A stretch of 34,807 bases of DNA, from positions 1 to 34,807 of the forward strand of contig USIO01000014.1 in the NCBI GenBank assembly GCA_900554815.1, written 5' to 3'. The translations under genes were made by a program, and so were the position numbers. Origin of the DNA: an uncultured Clostridium sp. (GTDB lineage: Bacteria > Bacillota > Clostridia > TANB77 > CAG-508). Shown here piece after piece: positions 29,689 through 34,807 of the stretch. Below the pieces are notes generated by a model. It saw nothing but the letters and a program-made list of their open reading frames with translations. It was not told where the DNA came from and did no database searches. Positions within the stretch are counted from its first letter, which is position 1. Every line of letters begins with the position of its first letter.

Positions 29689-30814
29689 ATGAAAAAGTTT
29701 TTAATTTTTTATGGTTCTTATGGTGGTGGACATTTATCTGCTGCAAAAGCAATTAAATCTTATATTGAAAAAAATTGTTCTGATTGTTTAGTTGAAATGG
29801 TAGATTGCATTGAATATATTAACAAAATAATAAATAAATTAACTACTACTGCATATTCAGAAATGGCAAAAAAAGCTCCATGGGCTTGGAAAAAAGTATA
29901 TTATAGTGCAGAAAAAGGAATTTTATCTAAAGTAAGTAATACTACTAATAAATTAATGTCTCATAAATTGGGAAAATTAATTAGGCTGTTTAATCCAGAT
30001 TTAATAATTTCTACACATCCTTTTTCTAGCCAAATGTGTACAATATTAAAAAAGAAAAAAAGGGTTTCTTGTAAAATAGCTACTGTTATGACAGATTTTC
30101 ATATTCATAATCAATGGTTAATTAATTCAGATCAAATGGATTATTATTTTGTTGCAAATTCTAAAATGAAAGAAGATATGATGAAATTAGCTATAGATTC
30201 TTATAAAATTTTTGTAACCGGAATTCCTGTTTCTGAAAGATTTTTAGAAAATTTTAAAAAAGAAACAATTTTTAATGAATTTAGTCTTTCCGCAAATAAG
30301 AAAACTATTCTCTTTTTTGCTGGTCGGAGAATTTGGTTTAGGAAAAAATAAAACTTTTGAAATTTTTAAAATTTTAGTTGAAAGTTTTAAAAATTTTCAA
30401 CTTATTGCTATTGCTGGAAGAAATAAAAAAATGAAAGAACTTTTTCTTGAATTTATTAACAAAAAAAATAGAATAAAAGATATTAAAATTTTAGAATATA
30501 CAAATAGAATTCCAGAATTAATGAGTATTTCTGACGTTGTTATTACAAAACCAGGTGGACTTACTTCTTCTGAAAGCTTAGTTTCTGGATTACCAATGAT
30601 TATTATTAATCCGCTTCCTGGTCAAGAAGAACAAAATGCTACATTTTTAGAAAATGCTGGTGTTGCAGTTTGGCTAAAAAAATCGGATAAAATAATAGAT
30701 GTATTGTCTTCTACATTAAATTCTGCTTCTAAATTATATAATATGCACGAAAATGCACTGCTTTTGGCTAAGCCTAATGCCACCCAAAACATTTGTGAAA
30801 TATTATTAAAATAA
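29689..30814 (+). CDS. Glycolipid glycosyltransferase (MGDG synthase/UgtP type), +1 frameshift at CGG
   Basis: 374 residues after bridging, a normal size for GT28 diacylglycerol glycosyltransferases. The N-terminal acceptor domain begins FLIFYGSYGGGHLSAAKAI and includes STHPFSS and TDFHIHNQW. The zero frame breaks after KKTILFFAGR. Skipping C at CGG 30325-30327 gives LFFAGGEFGLGKNKTFEI. The donor-sugar domain follows: VVITKPGGLTSSESLVSGLPMIIINPLPGQEEQNA. It likely adds sugar from a UDP-sugar to diacylglycerol at the membrane, making anchor lipids. It is transcribed alone, divergently from sleB. This is the only recoded gene on the plus strand, so the effect is not strand-linked. Confidence 0.92.
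30325..30327 (+). other. +1 frameshift site: in-frame CGG, glycosyltransferase
   Basis: Codon 213 from the ATG at 29689. GGT CGG AGA A becomes GGT GGA GAA (Gly-Gly-Glu), restoring FFAGGEFGLGKN. Confidence 0.93.
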
Positions 30815-30929
30815 ATAAAAAAACGCCTTAAATATGAAATACACCTCCATTTAGATTTTAACACAAATTTTTTTTATTTGTGTCTACTAAACGGGGACAT
30901 TTCAAATATTTAATGTGTTTTTTTATTTG

Positions 30930-31529
30930 TTACATTTCTCTTCTGCCTTCTAACGCTTTACTTAATGTTACTTCATCTGTATATTCTAAGTCCCCACCAA
31001 CAGGAATTCCATGAGCAATTCTAGTAACTTTTATTCCCATAGGTTTTATTAATTTAGAAATATACATGGCAGTAGCTTCTCCTTCTACTCGCGGATTTGT
31101 TGCCAGTATAATTTCTTTTATTGAAGTATCTTTTAATCTTTCTAATAGTTCTTTTAGTTTTATATCTTCTGGTCCAATTCCATTCATTGGAGATATAGAA
31201 CCATGTAAAACATGATATACCCCTTTAAATTCGTGTGTTTTTTCCATAGCAATAATATCCCTTACATCTTCTACTACACAAATTATGCTGTTATCTCTTC
31301 TAGGATTTGCACAAATTGGGCATGGATCTGTATCTGAAACATTAAAACATTTTGAACAGTATTTTAAGGTTTTTTTTGCATTTATAATAGATGCTATAAA
31401 TTCGTTTGTTTCTTCTTCCGATAAATCTAGCATATAAAAAGCAAGTCTTACAGCAGTTTTATGTCCTATACTAGGTAGTTTTTCAAAGCTTTCTATTAGT
31501 TTTTCAATCGATGGTGAATAATATGACAT
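30930..31529 (-). CDS. recR: Recombination mediator RecR
   Basis: 199 residues, the usual length. Helix-hairpin-helix (FEKLPSIGHKTAVRLAFYML), four-Cys zinc site (CSKCFNVSDTDPCPIC), Toprim domain (ICVVEDVRDIIAMEKT), Walker-like end (GIPVGGDLEYTDEVTLSKALEGR). It works with RecO/RecF in gap repair. It is last in the dnaX-ybaB-recR operon. Confidence 0.96.
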   Translation of the reverse strand: MSYYSPSIEKLIESFEKLPSIGHKTAVRLAFYMLDLSEEETNEFIASIINAKKTLKYCSKCFNVSDTDPCPICANPRRDNSIICVVEDVRDIIAMEKTHEFKGVYHVLHGSISPMNGIGPEDIKLKELLERLKDTSIKEIILATNPRVEGEATAMYISKLIKPMGIKVTRIAHGIPVGGDLEYTDEVTLSKALEGRREM

Positions 31530-31545
31530 TTTTTTCTCCTAATTC

Positions 31546-31890
31546 TTACATTAGTCCAGGTATATTAAATTTTCCCATTTGAGAAGCATTTTCTAAGTCT
31601 ACTTTTTTTAATGCTTCGTTTACACATGTTAATATTAAATCTTGCAACATCTCTATATCTTCTGGATTAACTACCTCTTTTTTAAGTACAATATCTTTTA
31701 TTTCTTTAGAACCACTTACTTTTACTGTTACTGCTCCTCCACCTACAGTTGCTGTAAATTCTTTAGTTGCTAATTCCTCTTGTGTTTTTTCTATATCTTC
31801 TTGCATTTTTTTAGCTTGTTTCATTAATTGTCCCATGTTCATTCCGCCAAATCCTCCCATTCCTCCTGGGAATCCTCCTCTTTTTGCCAT
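31546..31890 (-). CDS. ybaB: YbaB/EbfC family nucleoid-associated protein
   Basis: 114 residues from the ATG at 31890, just after AGGAGG. A Gly/Met-rich N-terminus (GGFPGGMGGFGG) leads into MGQLMKQAKKMQEDIEKTQEEL and TATVGGGAVTVKVSG, the family core. It is a DNA-binding dimer encoded between dnaX and recR as in most bacteria. A longer in-frame start at 31941 is possible but lacks a good ribosome binding site. Confidence 0.94.
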   Translation of the reverse strand: MAKRGGFPGGMGGFGGMNMGQLMKQAKKMQEDIEKTQEELATKEFTATVGGGAVTVKVSGSKEIKDIVLKKEVVNPEDIEMLQDLILTCVNEALKKVDLENASQMGKFNIPGLM

Positions 31891-31953
31891 GTTTTTTCCT
31901 CCTTTAAAATTTGTGAAACAAAATTTATATATATATTTCACTTAAATAATTTT

Positions 31954-33529
31954 TTATTCATCTTCTATAATATTAATTGGAATATCTAATTCACTAATTT
32001 TTCCTTTTTTGTCTTCTTTTTTTTCTGTTGAATTATCTAAATATTTTATTTTCATTTCTTGTCCTGCTTCTATACTAACTAATCTAACAAGTTCTTGCAT
32101 ATTTTCTGGTCTTTCTAATACACTTTTTCCAAAATTCGTTAATCCTTTTGCAAATTGAATTCCTATTGTCATATCATTTATTTGTATCGCATTAGAATTA
32201 ATTAGGTTTGTATATAACATTATTTTTCCATTTTCTTTTAAAGTATTTACAATATTTTGCCAGTAAGGAACTTCTTTGTTTTTGGTACTATTTTGGATTA
32301 ATATTTCTTTTGTTTTCTTTTCTTGAGGTTTATTTTCTGTTTTTTTTGTTTCTTCTGGTATTTTAATTTCATTATTGGTTTGCTGTTTTTGATTAATTTT
32401 ATTTTCTAAAAAAGTTATTCTTTTATTTAGTTCGTCTATTCCACTATTTTCTTGTTTACTACAAGCTTTTATAATTCCTACTTGAAACATAATTGTTTTT
32501 TGACTAGACCATTTCATATTATTTTCTAATTCAGATAATTCATAAATTAAATTTAATAGTCTTTGTTTTGAAACTTCTCCGAATTAGTTTTTGCATATTT
32601 TCTTTTTCTTGTTCATTATATATTTCTATTTCTTTACTTGCTTTTAAAACTAAAAGGTCTTTTATGTATTTTATTATTTCCCACAAAAAAATGTTTAATT
32701 CTTTTCCTTCGTTTAAAATAGTATTAGTTATGTCAATAGATGTGTCTACATCATATTCAATTATTGCTTTAGTTATTTTATGAATATGTTCTATTTTAGG
32801 AATTCCTACTAAATCTTTAATTTTTTCTTCACTTATTTTAGTTTCTCCATCTTGTAGACATCTTTCTAATATACTGATTCCATCTCTTAATGCCCCATCT
32901 GCTAAGATTGCAATTATATCTAATGCTTGTTTTGTAATTTCTATTTTACTTTCATTGCAAATAATTTTTAATCTTTTACTAATATCTTGTGTAGATAGTC
33001 TTTTAAAGTCAAATCTTTGGCATCTTGAAAGTATTGTAGCAGGTAATTTTTGAGGCTCAGTTGTTGCTAAAATAAATTTAACATGCTCTGGTGGTTCTTC
33101 AAGTGTTTTTAAAAGCGCATTAAAAGCTCCTGTTGAAAGCATATGTACCTCATCAATAATATATACTCTATATTTTGCAAGTGTTGGCAAAAAATTAACT
33201 TCTTCTCTAATATTGCGAACATCTTCTACACTATTGTTAGATGCAGCATCCATTTCAACAACATCTGTTAAAGAACCAGATAATATTCCTTTACAAATAT
33301 CACATTCATTACAAGGCTCTCCATTTTGTGGATTTAAACAATTAATGGCTCTAGCTAATATTTTAGCAGAAGATGTTTTACCAGTGCCTCTACCACCGCT
33401 AAATAAATATGCATGTCCTACTCTCCCTGCTATAATTTGATTTTTTAAAGTTTTAGTTATTTGTTCTTGTCCTACCATTTCGTCAAAAGTAAGTGGTCTA
33501 AATTTTCTATATAAAGCTGTATATGCCAT
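31954..33529 (-). CDS. dnaX: DNA polymerase III subunit tau/gamma DnaX, +1 frameshift at CGG
   Basis: 524 residues after bridging. The clamp-loader ATPase has Walker A GGRGTGKTSSAK, zinc cysteines (C...C.EC.IC), Walker B DEVHML and LATTEPQKLPATILSRCQRF. The zero frame stops at 32540, giving 329 residues. Skipping C at CGG 32579-32581 gives KLIGEVSKQRLLNLIYELSELENNMKWSS and runs into the C-terminal half, which ends in an acidic tail. Escherichia coli dnaX makes a short form by -1 slippage on an A-rich sequence. Here the event is different (+1 at CGG), though a short gamma-like product from failure to shift is conceivable. Confidence 0.92.
32579..32581 (-). other. +1 frameshift site: in-frame CGG, dnaX
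   Basis: Codon 317 from the ATG at 33529. ATT CGG AGA A becomes ATT GGA GAA (Ile-Gly-Glu). The zero frame stops 13 codons later. Confidence 0.92.
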
Positions 33530-33642
33530 TTATTACACCTCTTTTTTTTTTTAATGTATACAGTTTAGACTAAAACTTAAAAAATTATGCCAGTAGCAAT
33601 CTTTTTTGAAATTTAAAATCATAGTCCTGAGCTGTAAAAAAC

Positions 33643-33757
33643 AACTCCTGTGTGGAAAGCAAAGATTTCACATAAATACACTACTTATCGCTGCTTTCTT
33701 CCGAACCTGACGAGGTTCATAGCTTTTTATTGAAGTTTGCTCTCCACACAGGAGTTA
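33643..33757 (-). ncRNA. ffs: Signal recognition particle RNA, small bacterial type
   Basis: On the minus strand the ends pair perfectly (AACTCCTGTGTGGA with TCCACACAGGAGTT). The apical part holds the conserved domain IV: CAGGTTCGGAAGAAAGCAGCG, in which GGAAG faces AGCAG. Length is about 115 bases. It binds Ffh for co-translational targeting. It sits upstream of dnaX, a common place in Firmicutes. A T-run directly after the 3' stem (bases 33635-33640) acts as terminator. Confidence 0.95.
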
Positions 33758-33771
33758 TTTTTTCTTTTTAA

Positions 33772-33800
33772 ATTATATACAAATATTATTGTTTTATCAA
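33772..33800 (-). promoter_or_regulatory. Promoter for the SRP RNA
   Basis: TTGATA (33795-33800) and TATAAT (33772-33777) with a 17-base spacer. The start point should fall near 33765, a few bases before the RNA's 5' stem. Confidence 0.85.
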
Positions 33801-33869
33801 TACTTTTTTTAATTTTTATGTATTTATCTTTTTTTAACTAATCTTAAGTATTTTTTATAAAATGCTTTA

Positions 33870-34136
33870 CTAAAACTTTACTCTTTTAAAAATAACATTT
33901 TCTATATCTACTTTTTCTACTCCACTCACTCTTTCTTGTCCTATATTTCCTTTTGGTAATGTAGTATTTACATATCCTTTATATTTTTTTCCATCTGCTA
34001 ATTCTATTACAATATCAAATCCAATATTATATTTAATGTCATCAATAGTTACTTCTGCTTTTCTTAGTAGTGTAGAATCATTGTTAATTCCCGTTGTTGT
34101 TTTGTTGATTTTCAGTTTGTCAAAATTACCCTCCAA
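33870..34136 (-). CDS. Small hypothetical protein, start uncertain
   Basis: Up to 88 residues if it starts at the TTG at 34136, which overlaps a GGAGGG stretch. A later start would be needed if GGAGGG is the ribosome binding site. Composition is beta-rich (VTIDDIKYNIGFDIVIELADGKKYKGYVNTTLP). It is AT-rich and free of in-frame CGG like the rest of the main contig. No family recognised. Confidence 0.45.
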   Translation of the reverse strand: MEGNFDKLKINKTTTGINNDSTLLRKAEVTIDDIKYNIGFDIVIELADGKKYKGYVNTTLPKGNIGQERVSGVEKVDIENVIFKRVKF

Positions 34137-34142
34137 GCACCC

Positions 34143-34281
34143 AAACTTACTTAATGGAGATGCCTAGAGGCTGATAATCAACAAGCCAGCGAGAATTAGA
34201 GAAGTTTTAATAAATGCAGCAGCAAGCGCCTCGAGAACAAAGTTCTGGGCCGCAGAAAAATGGGAATATGTTAAACTTACT
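34143..34281. other. GC-richer island flanked by 9-base direct repeats, unassigned
   Basis: AAACTTACT occurs at 34143-34151 and 34273-34281. The 121 bases between are near 45% GC with several small hairpins (GCCT/AGGC; AGAAC/GTTCT). A 41-codon minus-strand frame (34289 to 34164, beginning MYAVSLTYSHF and ending in a hydrophobic stretch) lies within, without a ribosome binding site. It could be a structured RNA, a small insertion or part of the assembly junction. The rest of 34282-34370 is AT-rich with no gene seen. Confidence 0.3.
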
Positions 34282-34371
34282 GCATACATTGTTTAAGTAT
34301 ATTTGTTATAAAATATGCTTAAGTATTTAATATTAAAATATATTTGTCAATGCATTTTTGTCCGGTATCTT

Positions 34372-34404
34372 AAAAAAAACCTGATTTTTACAATCAGGTT
34401 TTTT
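34372..34404 (-). terminator. Rho-independent terminator after rho
   Basis: Stem AAACCTGATT / AATCAGGTTT with eight T on the minus-strand side, seven bases past the rho stop codon. Confidence 0.88.
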
Positions 34405-34410
34405 ATTTTA

Positions 34411-34807
34411 TCAGGAATTCATAGTATTGAAGAAATCTTCATTGTCCTTGCTCTGACGAAGCTTGTCCAGCAAAAATTCCATACCGTCCGTCATCCCCAT
34501 TTGCATCAGAACCCGGCGCAGGACCCACATCTTGGAAAGGCGGTCTTTGTCAACCAACAGTTCTTCTTTGCGCGTTCCGGAACGAGTAATGTCAATGGTC
34601 GGGAACAAACGCTTGTCGGTAAGTTTGCGATCAAGGATAATTTCAGAATTGCCGGTACCTTTGAATTCTTCAAAAATAACTTCATCCATACGGGAGCCGG
34701 TATCAATCAACGCCGTGGCGATAATCGTCAAAGAACCGCCCTCTTCAACGTTTCGGGCTGCTCCGAGCAGACGTTTGGGGCGCTGCAGGGCATTGGCGTC
34801 GACGCCG
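34411..34807 (-). CDS. rho: Transcription termination factor Rho, C-terminal fragment, likely foreign
   Basis: The frame is open to the window edge and covers the last 131 residues: GVDANALQRPKRLLGAARNV, EEGGSLTIIATALIDTGSRM, DEVIFEEFKGTGNSEIILDR, SGTRKEELL, KMWVLRR. This is the ring-forming ATPase end of Rho, close to alphaproteobacterial forms. GC content is near 50%, far above the rest, and codon use differs (GCC, CTG, CGC). CGG at 34513-34515 is in frame and read as the second Arg of LRRVL with no shift. Both facts point to DNA from another organism joined between about 34140 and 34400. Real transfer is less likely. Confidence 0.9.
   Translation of the reverse strand, partial: GVDANALQRPKRLLGAARNVEEGGSLTIIATALIDTGSRMDEVIFEEFKGTGNSEIILDRKLTDKRLFPTIDITRSGTRKEELLVDKDRLSKMWVLRRVLMQMGMTDGMEFLLDKLRQSKDNEDFFNTMNS

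Noticed and set aside
30275..30814. Separate plus-strand gene beginning inside the glycosyltransferase
   Set aside because: It is the second half of the same enzyme in the shifted frame; its apparent N-terminus has no ribosome binding site and no homology.
30861..30883. Hairpin ACACAAAT/ATTTGTGT between the glycosyltransferase and recR
   Set aside because: It could be a weak bidirectional terminator, but the stem is short, almost all A/T and lacks a following T-run, so it was not listed.
1423..32581. Reading the nine split genes as ordinary pseudogenes
   Set aside because: Decay would give stops, deletions and shifts of both signs at random places. Here every lesion is a +1 at CGG before glycine, both reading-frame halves are otherwise clean, and the genes include mreC, dnaJ and dnaX.

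Overview
The window is about 34.4 kb of very AT-rich chromosome from an endospore-forming, Gram-positive-type bacterium, followed by about 0.4 kb that looks foreign. Low-GC Clostridia are the best fit. Evidence: sleB-ypeB spore germination genes, a 58-residue alpha/beta-type small acid-soluble spore protein (SASP), the radC-mreBCD-PBP2-minC cell-shape cluster, a MecA adaptor, and an SRP RNA directly upstream of dnaX-ybaB-recR. Strong purine-rich ribosome binding sites precede most genes. The high AT content, unusual surface proteins and chimeric end suggest an uncultured lineage, perhaps a metagenome assembly; that is inference.

Layout. 1-6124 (minus): two large surface proteins, the second cut by the window edge. 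6421-7127 (plus): two small conserved-type proteins. 7284-13553 (minus): DUF4321-like protein, radC, mreB, mreC, mreD, PBP2, minC. 13745-14365 (plus): mecA. 14431-18660 (minus): M23 peptidase, a YhaN-like ATPase and its SbcD-like nuclease partner. 18871-21684 (minus): a VirD4/TraG-type coupling ATPase with two small unknown proteins. 21838-22729 (minus): a DnaJ/CbpA-type chaperone. 22917-27039 (minus): alpha/beta hydrolase, murF, ddl, yqeK. 27104-29532 (minus): sleB, ypeB, SASP and a possible small RNA. 29689-30814 (plus): glycolipid glycosyltransferase. 30930-33757 (minus): SRP RNA, dnaX, ybaB, recR. 33870-34136: unknown small ORF. 34411-34807: the end of a GC-richer, alphaproteobacterial-like rho gene, probably an assembly chimera.

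The main discovery candidate is a genome-wide recoding signal. Nine otherwise well-formed genes (two surface proteins, mreC, yhaN-like, traG, dnaJ, sleB, glycosyltransferase, dnaX) are each interrupted by one or two +1 frameshifts. Every one of the 11 shift points is an in-frame CGG. Skipping the C restores the conserved family sequence, always at a glycine codon (C|GGA nine times, C|GGT twice). I checked every CGG on the coding strand of each gene I call in the AT-rich part. About 30 lie out of frame, and none is read in frame as arginine. CGG therefore appears to be unassigned and to trigger a +1 shift, or CGGN is read as a four-base glycine codon. The shifts hit housekeeping genes, including the Walker A loop of TraG (two sites 13 bases apart) and the middle of dnaX, so simple gene decay is unlikely. 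In contrast, the rho fragment at the end uses CGG as ordinary arginine, as expected if it is foreign.

All lengths given for recoded genes assume one base is skipped at each CGG.
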